DNA from: Opitutales bacterium
GTDB lineage: Bacteria; Verrucomicrobiota; Verrucomicrobiia; Opitutales; Seribacteraceae
Assembly: GCA_029251885.1 (NCBI GenBank)
Contig: JAQXCL010000060.1
Coordinates: 1 to 36,901, forward strand
DNA length: 36,901 bases
Direction: 5' to 3'
Positions 17,347 to 25,434 of the stretch are shown in pieces; the stretch's first letter is position 1, and the number at the start of each line of letters is the position of its first letter. Both the position numbers and the translations under genes were made by a program. The notes beneath the pieces were generated by a model. It was given only the letters and a program-made list of their open reading frames with translations. It did not search any database and was not told the DNA's origin.

Positions 17347-19430
17347 AAAATTATTTATTAGGAGCTGGATTTCTCGTTCTTGCTTTTTATCTGATTTGGC
17401 AACAAGGAGCCGAACAGATTGAATACTCTGACCGTCTTTCAAATAAAGAAGTAAATGAGCAAACTCAAAGAGTTGAAGTCATTGAGGGTAACTCCTCTCC
17501 TTATTCAATAACTCCTGGCATAGAACCAGGTATTGTAAATTCCGAAGATTCGACTCCATTTGCTGCAGTCGTACAACTTGGGGAGGAGAAGCTAACGGAT
17601 GGATTAAGCACTAACCTTTCCTCGATTACCTTTTCCAATCATACTGGAGCAATCCGATCGGTTCAGCTTCATCAATCGGAAAGATTGAATAAGGCTTATG
17701 ATATAGATCATTCCGAACAGCCTTTTTTAGGAATTGCTTTTGAAGATGAATCCGGAGCTCTTTTATCAGAAGCATTGCCTAATCCTCGAGATTTTCGCTT
17801 GATAGAGAGTTCTCCCAGTCGTGTTGTTTATCGCTGGGAATCTCCTGGAAATCTGAGCATTGATCGAATTTATGAACGCTCAGAGGTAGATGGATATGGT
17901 CTTATCCACAAAACCGTTTTTCGTAGTTTGAGAGACTCTCCTATGGTAATTGATCGAGTACGAATGTATCTGGGCTCAAGTTTTCAAATTCCCCGCATGT
18001 ACAACCCTTTTGACCAGGCAACCACTTATTTAAGTGTTGGCTATTATAATGAAGGTGCTCCATTGCCTGAGGGTTGTTCCTGTGCCACTTGCAGCGGAAG
18101 AATCGATGGTGAAAGAGAAGAATTCTTTCAGTTAAATGAAATGGGACCGAGTGGAAAGATCGAACCAAGGAGATTGGCTAAGGCTAAATGGGCATGCGTG
18201 AATAATCAATTCTTCGTTAATCTTTTACGACCAGAGTCTGAACTTAATGACTTTCGAGTTTGGGGTGAATCCGTACAATCCTCTACTGACGAGAGTGGAA
18301 AGGAAATTCTTGGAATTAGCGGGGCAGTTTCTTTCCCCTTGGGAATTTTTAAGCCGAAACAAAGCAAGGAATTCTCTTTTAAGATATATGCTGGTCCCAA
18401 AGATTACATCGAACTCTCCAAGCTCGCACATGAACAGAAAAAAGTCATGCAATTTGGGGTCTTTTGGTGGATTTCAGAGCCCTTTAGTTGGGCCTTGAAT
18501 AAATTAAGCTCTATTCTTGGTAGTTATGGTTTGGGCATAATAGTACTCACGGTACTGGTAAAGCTTATCCTTTGGCCCCTTACCGCTCAAGCTACTCGCT
18601 CTCAAAAGAAAATGCAGGCCCTACAAGGACCGCTCGGTAAGCTTCGAGAAAAGCACAAGGGTAGTCCCCAGAAACTCAACCAGGAAATGATGAAGTTTTA
18701 CAAGGAGCACAAGGTCAACCCCTTTGCTGGCTGTTGGCCTATTCTTGTGCAAATCCCTATTTTTCTTGGAATGTTTTGGATGTTGAGGTCCGCGGCAGAA
18801 TTGTACGGTCAGGAATTTTTATGGGCGATGGACTTATCCGAGCAGGATAGTGTAGCTATGCTTTACGGATTTTCCTTGAATGTATTACCCATTTTCATGG
18901 TTCTTACGCAGTGGTATCAAATGAGGCTCAATCCAATGCAATTAGGACCAGAAATGAGCGAGGCTCAAAGAATAAATGCAAAAATGATGCGCTTTATGCC
19001 CTTCATGTTTTTGGTTTTCCTTTACTTTTTCTCATCTGCTCTTGTTCTTTACTGGACTGTGCAAAACATTATGACCATTTTGCAGACGCTCTTGACCAAA
19101 AATGTAACTTTACCCAATTTGACTGAAAAAGACGAAAAAGGTCGGGACAAAAGTTTTGATCGAAAATCAGTAAGAGAAGTCCAAGACATTGAGTATGAAG
19201 AGGAGTCAGACGATGAAGAAAGAAAGTTGCGAAACCTGCTTGGCTTAAAGGCAAAAGGGAAGATTGATCTCAAACTTTTGGAAAGCAGGTATAAGGAAAG
19301 AATGAACAACTATACTTCAAAACGCCTGGAGAATATGTCGGAACAAAAAAGGACTTCAGCCGAAGAAAAGCGTGACAAAATCACTGAGGCTTATGAGACT
19401 TTGAGGAAAATGGATAATAAGCAATCTTGA
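17343..19430 (+). CDS. yidC: Membrane protein insertase YidC with J-domain-like C-terminal tail
   Basis: 695 residues, longer than the roughly 550 of E. coli. YidC inserts and folds inner-membrane proteins, alone or with SecYEG. Span 1 is about 4-20, then a periplasmic beta domain (about 60-350), then the conserved insertase core (about 370-590). K407 in KLILWPLT aligns with the groove Arg (R366) of E. coli. The periplasmic domain contains a CxCxxC cluster (C245, C247, C250), unusual for YidC. Beyond the core is an acidic linker (about 608-627), then residues 628-690 that resemble a J-domain: LLGL, a helix with RYKERM, and a helix with AEEKRDKITEAYETLRK. The HPD tripeptide that activates DnaK is missing. 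Overlaps rnpA by 4 bp. Confidence 0.95.
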   Translation: MKNYLLGAGFLVLAFYLIWQQGAEQIEYSDRLSNKEVNEQTQRVEVIEGNSSPYSITPGIEPGIVNSEDSTPFAAVVQLGEEKLTDGLSTNLSSITFSNHTGAIRSVQLHQSERLNKAYDIDHSEQPFLGIAFEDESGALLSEALPNPRDFRLIESSPSRVVYRWESPGNLSIDRIYERSEVDGYGLIHKTVFRSLRDSPMVIDRVRMYLGSSFQIPRMYNPFDQATTYLSVGYYNEGAPLPEGCSCATCSGRIDGEREEFFQLNEMGPSGKIEPRRLAKAKWACVNNQFFVNLLRPESELNDFRVWGESVQSSTDESGKEILGISGAVSFPLGIFKPKQSKEFSFKIYAGPKDYIELSKLAHEQKKVMQFGVFWWISEPFSWALNKLSSILGSYGLGIIVLTVLVKLILWPLTAQATRSQKKMQALQGPLGKLREKHKGSPQKLNQEMMKFYKEHKVNPFAGCWPILVQIPIFLGMFWMLRSAAELYGQEFLWAMDLSEQDSVAMLYGFSLNVLPIFMVLTQWYQMRLNPMQLGPEMSEAQRINAKMMRFMPFMFLVFLYFFSSALVLYWTVQNIMTILQTLLTKNVTLPNLTEKDEKGRDKSFDRKSVREVQDIEYEEESDDEERKLRNLLGLKAKGKIDLKLLESRYKERMNNYTSKRLENMSEQKRTSAEEKRDKITEAYETLRKMDNKQS

Positions 19431-19466
19431 CAACCCCTACCCTCTTTTAGTTCGATTTAAATATTC

Positions 19467-20219
19467 ATGTCTGGGCATAGTAAATGGGCTACCACTAAGA
19501 GGCACAAAGCTGCCATTGATGCCAAGCGTGGTAAAATCTTTAGTGTAATCAGTAAAGAAATATCCTTGGCCACTCGGGACGGAGGCAAAGATGCAGAGTT
19601 TAACCCCCGGCTTCGTACCCTTATCTTGAAAGCCAAACAGGCTAACATGCCTTCCGATAACATTGATCGGGCTATTAAAAAAGGAGCGGGCGAACTCGGT
19701 GGCGTGATCTATGAAGAACTCCTTTACGAGGGATATGGACCGGGAGGAGTAGGTTTGATTGTCGAAGTTACCACCGATAATAAAAATAGGTCGGCTTCTG
19801 ATGTAAGGAGTACTTTTTCAAAGAGAGGTGGAAACTTGGCAGGAGTGGGTGCATTGGCTTTCAATTTTAAGAGGAAAGGTCAGTTCCTGCTGGCCTTGGA
19901 TAAAATGCCAGAAGATGATTTGACTGAATTAGCTTTAGATAACGAAGCCGAGGATGTTTTGGTGGAAGATGATCATTATGAGCTAGTTTGTGAAACAGCG
20001 AATTTTGATCGATTAGCTGAGGCTTTTGAGAAAAAAGGAGTAGAGCCGGATTCCTCGGAATTAGCTTACCTTCCCAATATCTTGGTACCAATAGAAGATG
20101 AAGATATAGCACGTAAGGTTATGAATTTGATCGAGGCGTTGGAAGAACTCGAAGATGTTAAAGCGGTTCACGGCAATTATGACATGGACAAGCCTTTGCT
20201 CGAAAAGATTTCTTTGTAA
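19467..20219 (+). CDS. YebC/PmpR-family protein
   Basis: 250 residues. The N-terminus MSGHSKWATTKRHKAAID and the following DAKRGKIFSVISKEI region are the hallmark of YebC/TACO1. The family was long annotated as transcriptional regulators (PmpR in Pseudomonas, YebC in E. coli); more recent work on members of the family points to a role in translation of difficult motifs such as polyproline. It is cytoplasmic. The central YEGYGPGGVG and NRSASDVRSTFSKRGG motifs are conserved. The position 36 bp after yidC is consistent with the same transcript. In many genomes it precedes ruvC; that is not so here. Confidence 0.95.
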   Translation: MSGHSKWATTKRHKAAIDAKRGKIFSVISKEISLATRDGGKDAEFNPRLRTLILKAKQANMPSDNIDRAIKKGAGELGGVIYEELLYEGYGPGGVGLIVEVTTDNKNRSASDVRSTFSKRGGNLAGVGALAFNFKRKGQFLLALDKMPEDDLTELALDNEAEDVLVEDDHYELVCETANFDRLAEAFEKKGVEPDSSELAYLPNILVPIEDEDIARKVMNLIEALEELEDVKAVHGNYDMDKPLLEKISL

Positions 20220-20269
20220 TATTCTCTTTTCATGCCTTTGCGGGTTAATAATTAGCCAAACCCAATTCA

Positions 20270-22081
20270 ATGCCCCACTCTGATCAAACTGACTTTTCGA
20301 ACGAGCCAAATGAAGTTGGTTTGGTTCATGAGGAATCTTTTGTGTGCGAGGACCGCTTTGAGCTTTCCAATGGTCAGTTTTTAGAGGGTTATAAATTAAG
20401 GTACGAGTGCTACGGGAAGCTTAATTCTACAAAAGACAATGCAGTCTATATCTGCCACGCTTTGACAGGTGATCATCATGTTGCCGGAATTTACAGTGAA
20501 GAAGACGATAAGCCGGGTTGGTGGAACCATGTTGTGGGGCCAGGAAAGCCAGTTGATACAAATCGCTTCTTTGTAGTTTCTTCGAATTGTCTTGGTGGGT
20601 GCAGGGGATCCACTGGGCCTTCCAGTATGCGATCAGATGAGAGTGGGGAAGCTTACGGATCGTCCTTCCCTGATCTTTCTATTCGAGACATGATTCATGC
20701 TCAGCGTGCGTTAATTGATCATCTGGGGATAAGAGCTTTGCATGCGGTGGTTGGTGGAAGCATGGGCGGAATGCAGGCCTTGCAATGGATTGTGGAGTAT
20801 CCGGGGTTTGCTAAAAATGCTATCATCATTGCGGCTACTGCCCAGCACAGTGTACAAACCATAGCTTTTAACGAAGCAGGCCGTCGTTCCATTCGAGGTG
20901 ATAACGGGTGGCAAGGTGGGGATTATCAAGAAGATAACAGCCCTGAGCAGGGTTTATCGGTAGCTAGAATGATGGCTCATATCACATATCTTTCCGATGT
21001 CGGTATGGAGGAAAAATTTGGGGGTGATCGAAGATTGAATTCTAGTGAAGATTTTGAATTTAGTGTTCAGGGTTACCTCGATTATCAGGGTAAAAAGTTT
21101 ATCGAGCGATTTGACGCCAACTCTTACCTTAAACTTACCGAAGCTTTAGACAGATTTGATTTAGTAGGTGATCAAGGTTTGGCGAAGGCCGTTTCTGAAG
21201 TAAATACTCGCACTCTGGTCATCGCTTTTTCAAGTGATTGGCTATATACACCTAGGCAAAACAAGCAGATTGTGGATGCTTTACTACGAGCAGGAAAAGA
21301 CGCATCCTACTTGGAAATTGATCATTCCCATGGTCACGATTCTTTTCTCATCGACTCTGGCCCCTTTCTTCGTGCATTGGATGTTTTTCTCCAAACCGAG
21401 GATTCTTCAAAAACGGAGAACCTTGAAGCTGATGGGTTTAGAAAATTAAAAAATCGATATGAGGTAAAAAAAGAAGCGGATTTTAGAGCAATCGATGATT
21501 GGGTGACTCCCCACGACAAAGTACTGGATTTGGGTTGTGGCAGAGGATTACTGCTTGAGCATTTGCGGGAAACCAAAGAAGTTCGAGGATTGGGCGTTGA
21601 TTGGGAATTAAACAATTCCACTTTCTGTGTAGCCCGGAAAGTTCCTATTTATCAGGAAGAAATTTTATCGGCTTTGACAAAGTTTAATGATAACTCATTC
21701 GATTGGGTAATTTTTTCCCGTATGGTCGAATCCTTGCCTGAACCAGGCAGAATTCTCAAGCAAGCACTTAGGGTTGGACGTAAAGTAGCCGTAAGTTTTG
21801 TTAACCATGGCTACTGGAGAAACCGTTGGAATTTCCTCTTACATGGAAAACGGGTATGTAACGATGTTTACCCCCATCAATGGGAGAGTAGTCACTTAAG
21901 TAATCATTTTTCGATTCGCGAGTTCGAAGATTTTTGTTCTCGTCTGCAAGCAGAAGGAATGAAGGTAAGATTGGGACGAAGAATGTTTTATCGAGGCGAC
22001 TGGGTAAAATCCTGTTCTGCTTTCCCTAATTTTCGGGCAGGACTAGCCATTTATGAATTGGTAAAGGAAGGTATGGACTAG
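20270..22081 (+). CDS. metX: Homoserine O-acyltransferase MetX fused to MetW-like methyltransferase domain
   Basis: 603 residues holding two enzymes normally encoded separately. Residues 20-380 are the alpha/beta-hydrolase homoserine O-acetyl- (or succinyl-) transferase of methionine synthesis: nucleophile S164 in GGSMGG, D323 in SSDWLYTP, H356 in HSHGHDSF and the GSTGPSS motif (113-119). Residues about 393-600 match MetW: the SAM-binding motif VLDLGCGRG (418-426), a GLGVDW motif, then a family C-terminus with WRNRW and HGKR. MetW is adjacent to metX in many proteobacteria and is needed for its activity in some. Acetyl versus succinyl specificity cannot be read from the sequence. Fifty bp separate it from yebC; no SAM riboswitch is apparent in that gap. 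Confidence 0.93.
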   Translation: MPHSDQTDFSNEPNEVGLVHEESFVCEDRFELSNGQFLEGYKLRYECYGKLNSTKDNAVYICHALTGDHHVAGIYSEEDDKPGWWNHVVGPGKPVDTNRFFVVSSNCLGGCRGSTGPSSMRSDESGEAYGSSFPDLSIRDMIHAQRALIDHLGIRALHAVVGGSMGGMQALQWIVEYPGFAKNAIIIAATAQHSVQTIAFNEAGRRSIRGDNGWQGGDYQEDNSPEQGLSVARMMAHITYLSDVGMEEKFGGDRRLNSSEDFEFSVQGYLDYQGKKFIERFDANSYLKLTEALDRFDLVGDQGLAKAVSEVNTRTLVIAFSSDWLYTPRQNKQIVDALLRAGKDASYLEIDHSHGHDSFLIDSGPFLRALDVFLQTEDSSKTENLEADGFRKLKNRYEVKKEADFRAIDDWVTPHDKVLDLGCGRGLLLEHLRETKEVRGLGVDWELNNSTFCVARKVPIYQEEILSALTKFNDNSFDWVIFSRMVESLPEPGRILKQALRVGRKVAVSFVNHGYWRNRWNFLLHGKRVCNDVYPHQWESSHLSNHFSIREFEDFCSRLQAEGMKVRLGRRMFYRGDWVKSCSAFPNFRAGLAIYELVKEGMD

Positions 22082-22084
22082 GGG

Positions 22085-22972
22085 CTATTTACGTCCTTGG
22101 TTCCAGCGGTATGCAGAACCATACCCCCACGCTAAACCAACCGCCAATCCACCCGCATGTGCCCAATTGGCAATGCCGCCAAAAACACCGGTAAAACAGA
22201 TTAGAAAAAAGCCAAACATAATCATGGCTACCATCGGATCCAGCCGAAATCCGTCTGCCGGGTCTAACCGTGTTTTCACCCAGACATATCCAAATAATCC
22301 ATATACGACTCCAGACATTCCGCCAAAGGCTGGTCCAGTTAGGGTGAATTGGGTTAGGTTGGATACCAATGCAATCAAGAGTATGAAAGAAATGAAAAAC
22401 TTAGGTCCTTTTCTTTTTTCGATTTGTCCACCAAGGTCGTGGAGCCAAAACATATTAAACAAAATATGCAAAAAGTTAAAATGAAGGAAGATTGGAGTAA
22501 AGACGCGCCAGATCTCTCCATTAAGAAATTCGGATAATTGACCATCAACTTTTTCTGAAATAAAGAAACCGCCAACTAGTTCGGTGTTTTTACCCATACC
22601 TGAAAGTAGAAAGACCGCAACGCAGGTTATAATGAGCGAAAGGGTCATGGTGCCTGCTGAGCGGTCAGTTCTCTGCCATTTATCTCGAAGGTTAAATTCC
22701 CTAAAACCACGATTCCTGGGAGGATTTCTTGTCTTTGCGTCCTTTTCTATTTGGGACGAAACCTCATATTTTTGGTCTTCCGGATCTGCTTGAAATTCGC
22801 TCAAAAAAGAAAAAGCCGAATCCACTTGGTCCTCTTCCGCTATCCAAACTTCCCAATTTACTTCTTTAGGGGAATCCGCTTTTTCAAGGGACGATTCTAT
22901 GCCCTGCTTTTTGATATAACTCCAAAAGCGTAGAGCGTGCTTTTCCGTGTTAAAACTTCCAATAAGTCGCAT
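22085..22972 (-). CDS. glpG: Rhomboid intramembrane serine protease, GlpG-like
   Basis: 295 residues. An N-terminal cytoplasmic domain (1-95) resembles that of E. coli GlpG: it starts with a strand then a helix (FNTEKHALRFWSYIKKQG), followed by a short WEVWIAEE strand. Six or more membrane spans follow from about 107. The catalytic dyad is S220 in GGMSGVVYGL (GxSG) and H272 in NWAHAGG. H164, H169 and N173 in the HxxFLHxxxN motif support the oxyanion hole. The stop lies 3 bp from the metX-metW stop (convergent). It cleaves transmembrane substrates within the membrane; which substrates is not evident. Confidence 0.93.
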   Translation of the reverse strand: MRLIGSFNTEKHALRFWSYIKKQGIESSLEKADSPKEVNWEVWIAEEDQVDSAFSFLSEFQADPEDQKYEVSSQIEKDAKTRNPPRNRGFREFNLRDKWQRTDRSAGTMTLSLIITCVAVFLLSGMGKNTELVGGFFISEKVDGQLSEFLNGEIWRVFTPIFLHFNFLHILFNMFWLHDLGGQIEKRKGPKFFISFILLIALVSNLTQFTLTGPAFGGMSGVVYGLFGYVWVKTRLDPADGFRLDPMVAMIMFGFFLICFTGVFGGIANWAHAGGLAVGLAWGYGSAYRWNQGRK

Positions 22973-23033
22973 GCAATCTTGTTTTATTGGAATCGATCAA
23001 GATTACGAGTTATTTGCTTCCAAATGTTAAAAC

Positions 23034-24143
23034 TTAAGGTTCGATTGAATGGTGCGAAGCTTGATCACGAACAGACATTTCCAACGATAATTCTCCATTC
23101 GAAAGAATTTTTGCTGTTCTTACATCACGTTTAAAATCTTCAATCATGCGGTCTTCGAGGAGTTGTTTTGTAATTCTTTTAATATTTTCAAGTAGTGGAT
23201 CAGAGACGAATGGTACAGTTTTCAGGTAACCTGATTTTAATGTTGGAGGGTGTTGGTCTTCTTTCGTATCAAATTTATGTTTATCGACATCTGTATGTGG
23301 TAATTTCTTTTTAATGAAAGCTTCTTTTAATAAATCCGTTCTTTGCCTAATCACGCTAGCAGACTCAACTGAGTTCAACAGGGGTATGGCTTCATCATGC
23401 CTTTTTAAATCAATTAAAATTCTAGCTTTTCCTAATTTTAAGTAATCAATTTCAATCTCACTTCTCTTGCCAAATTCTTTTATTAGAATATTCCAGGCGA
23501 TCAAAGCGTCGTCCTTATTAGAAGAATTTAAGTCAAAAAAGCTTTGTGCATATCTTAATTGATAATCGAAGTTGGCCGGTTGCAATCTTGCTGCTTCTTT
23601 AAAACTTTCATGCATTAGTAGGCCCATCTTCTCACCTTTATTTAGCTTGGTTAAATGTTCTTCAAAAAGAAAAACAAAATTGCCTAGGTTGTAGTGATAA
23701 AAAGGTTCATTGGGTTCTAGTCGAGTTGCCATCAAGAAAAACGGGAATGCTTCCATAGGTTGATTATTTTCAACCAAGTAATTTCCTAACTCTTGTTTAA
23801 CCACGGCCATGTTAGGGTTCGCTTGATCGGCTCTTAAAAAAAGAGCCACGGCATCTTCATTCTGCCCTGTCTTTCTGAGGAACTTACCAAACAAAATAAG
23901 GGCATGGGTGTTATTTGAATTTTCCAAAAGATAGGATTCATAAAGGTTTACAATCTCTTGAGCTTGCCTGGTTAGTTCTGTTTCGGTCCAACTACTTCCC
24001 TCTTTGAACAATCGATTCTGATGGTCAACGATTTTAGAAAGTTCCAAATCAGATAGACTTGTGGGATTTGCTAATATTTTCTGTTCTAAATTATGAATGA
24101 AAAAAATTAGCAAAATTAGTAGTCTGTAAGAAAAAGCAGTCAT
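23034..24143 (-). CDS. Exported TPR-repeat protein, unknown function
   Basis: 369 residues. An N-terminal hydrophobic segment (about 6-18) followed by ILANP looks like a signal peptide. Two to four tetratricopeptide repeats can be seen in about 70-210 (for example ALILFGKFLRKTGQNEDAV and the segment ending in ARLQPANFDYQL), with a further degenerate repeat near 230-265. The C-terminal about 90 residues are charged and include a predicted helix with DPLLENIKRITKQLLE. TPRs are protein-protein interaction scaffolds. It is the only gene in the window with a plausible Shine-Dalgarno sequence (AGGA, 5 nt before the ATG). Divergent from the Sel1-repeat gene; the shared 77-bp gap (24144-24220) must hold both promoters. 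Confidence 0.8.
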   Translation of the reverse strand: MTAFSYRLLILLIFFIHNLEQKILANPTSLSDLELSKIVDHQNRLFKEGSSWTETELTRQAQEIVNLYESYLLENSNNTHALILFGKFLRKTGQNEDAVALFLRADQANPNMAVVKQELGNYLVENNQPMEAFPFFLMATRLEPNEPFYHYNLGNFVFLFEEHLTKLNKGEKMGLLMHESFKEAARLQPANFDYQLRYAQSFFDLNSSNKDDALIAWNILIKEFGKRSEIEIDYLKLGKARILIDLKRHDEAIPLLNSVESASVIRQRTDLLKEAFIKKKLPHTDVDKHKFDTKEDQHPPTLKSGYLKTVPFVSDPLLENIKRITKQLLEDRMIEDFKRDVRTAKILSNGELSLEMSVRDQASHHSIEP

Positions 24144-24220
24144 CCTTATCCTATCTTTCCCATTGTGGGAAGTCTTTCAAGCTTGGAACATATGTTCCTA
24201 AGACTTAATCATGTATAAAG

Positions 24221-25384
24221 ATGGATCTTAAAAGCACCTTTATATTCCTATTTTCCTTATTCTTGCATCTGAGCTCTGTCAGTTGGGCAAAAGATATCTG
24301 GGATTCATCCCTTTCATACGACCAAGTAGTGACCAAAGCAAAAGATGGATCTCCTTATCATATGGGACTTCTGGGGATTTATTTGAGATCCGGTGAAGCG
24401 GGTTGCTCGGTAAATGTGGATGCGTCTAGGCAATGGTCCGAAGCAGCTTTAAAAAAAGGGCATCCTTTCGGTTCTTATAACTTAGCTAACCTTGCTATGC
24501 TAAAAGGAGATTTTTCTGAGGCAACCAGACTTTATCAAGATGCAGCCCTGCTTCTTCAAAGAAGAGCATCAGATGGAGATGCCGTAGCTATGTATTGTAT
24601 GGGGGAGATTGATTTTCAAGTTCTTCCCACTAATGTACCCCGAGCTTTAGACCTCTTTCAAAAGTCCGCTGATGCAGGTTACCCTCAGGCGCAGGCTACC
24701 ATAGGAGCTCTTTATTTAAAGGGTTTGCCTGGTCTGTTGGAGAGAAATCCTGAAAAAGGGGTTGATCTTCTCTCAAGAGCTGTTCGAGCCAAATCTTTGA
24801 CTGCAAGATTTAATCTTGGTATGGCTTATTATAACGGAGATGGAGTACCTCAAGATCCTAGCAAGGCAGCACAGTGGTTGCAGGTTGCAGAGAAGCAAAA
24901 CTTTGTCGAAGCCCAGTATGTCTTGGGGATGCTGTTGGCTGAAGGTGAAGAAGGCTTGCCTAAAAATCTTAGTCAAGGCGTTCGTTTGCTAAACAAGGCT
25001 GATAAGCAGGGTCATAAACTTGCTCGGGCTTATTTAGAAAAAATGGACCTTAAACCAGGGACGATTTCTAATAAAGTTCTTCAAACTACCACTTCAAATT
25101 TTTCTAATATGACGAGTAGTGAAGATGAGAAAATTTTGCATGAAGCTAGAAAGTATTACACTGGAATTGGGAGGTCTAAGAATTATGAAAAGGCCTATTC
25201 TATGTTATTACCCCTGGCCAAGGGAGGTTATCCAGAAGCAGCTCGTTTAGTTGGTTTGATGAAATTATCGGGAAAAGGAACAGGGAAAAATCCAAAAGAT
25301 GCTAAGCAGTGGCTATCCGTAGCCGCACAAAAAGGAGATGGGGTGGCTCGACGAATGTTAGAACAATACAAGAGCCTTTTTTGA
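24221..25384 (+). CDS. Exported Sel1-like repeat protein, unknown function
   Basis: 387 residues. A signal peptide (hydrophobic 6-20, cleavage near SWA|KD) is followed by about six to eight Sel1-like repeats, each a 36-44 residue TPR variant with AxxxLGxxYxxGxGVxxDxxKAxxWxxxAAxxG-type spacing. Clear examples are around NLGMAYYNGDGVPQDPSKAA, the segment ending AAEKQNFVEAQYVLGMLL, and the last repeat LSGKGTGKNPKDAKQWL. SLR proteins act as scaffolds or sensors at the envelope. It is divergent from a TPR protein; the pairing of two solenoid proteins may be functional, but this is inference. Confidence 0.85.
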   Translation: MDLKSTFIFLFSLFLHLSSVSWAKDIWDSSLSYDQVVTKAKDGSPYHMGLLGIYLRSGEAGCSVNVDASRQWSEAALKKGHPFGSYNLANLAMLKGDFSEATRLYQDAALLLQRRASDGDAVAMYCMGEIDFQVLPTNVPRALDLFQKSADAGYPQAQATIGALYLKGLPGLLERNPEKGVDLLSRAVRAKSLTARFNLGMAYYNGDGVPQDPSKAAQWLQVAEKQNFVEAQYVLGMLLAEGEEGLPKNLSQGVRLLNKADKQGHKLARAYLEKMDLKPGTISNKVLQTTTSNFSNMTSSEDEKILHEARKYYTGIGRSKNYEKAYSMLLPLAKGGYPEAARLVGLMKLSGKGTGKNPKDAKQWLSVAAQKGDGVARRMLEQYKSLF

Positions 25385-25434
25385 TCCCTTTCTTTGAGAT
25401 TGAAAAAATTCAAAACTCGTAGAGCGTTTTTTCT

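Noticed and set aside
20220-20269. SAM riboswitch upstream of metX-metW
   Set aside because: The gap is 50 bp, too short for a SAM aptamer and expression platform, and no conserved helices are seen.
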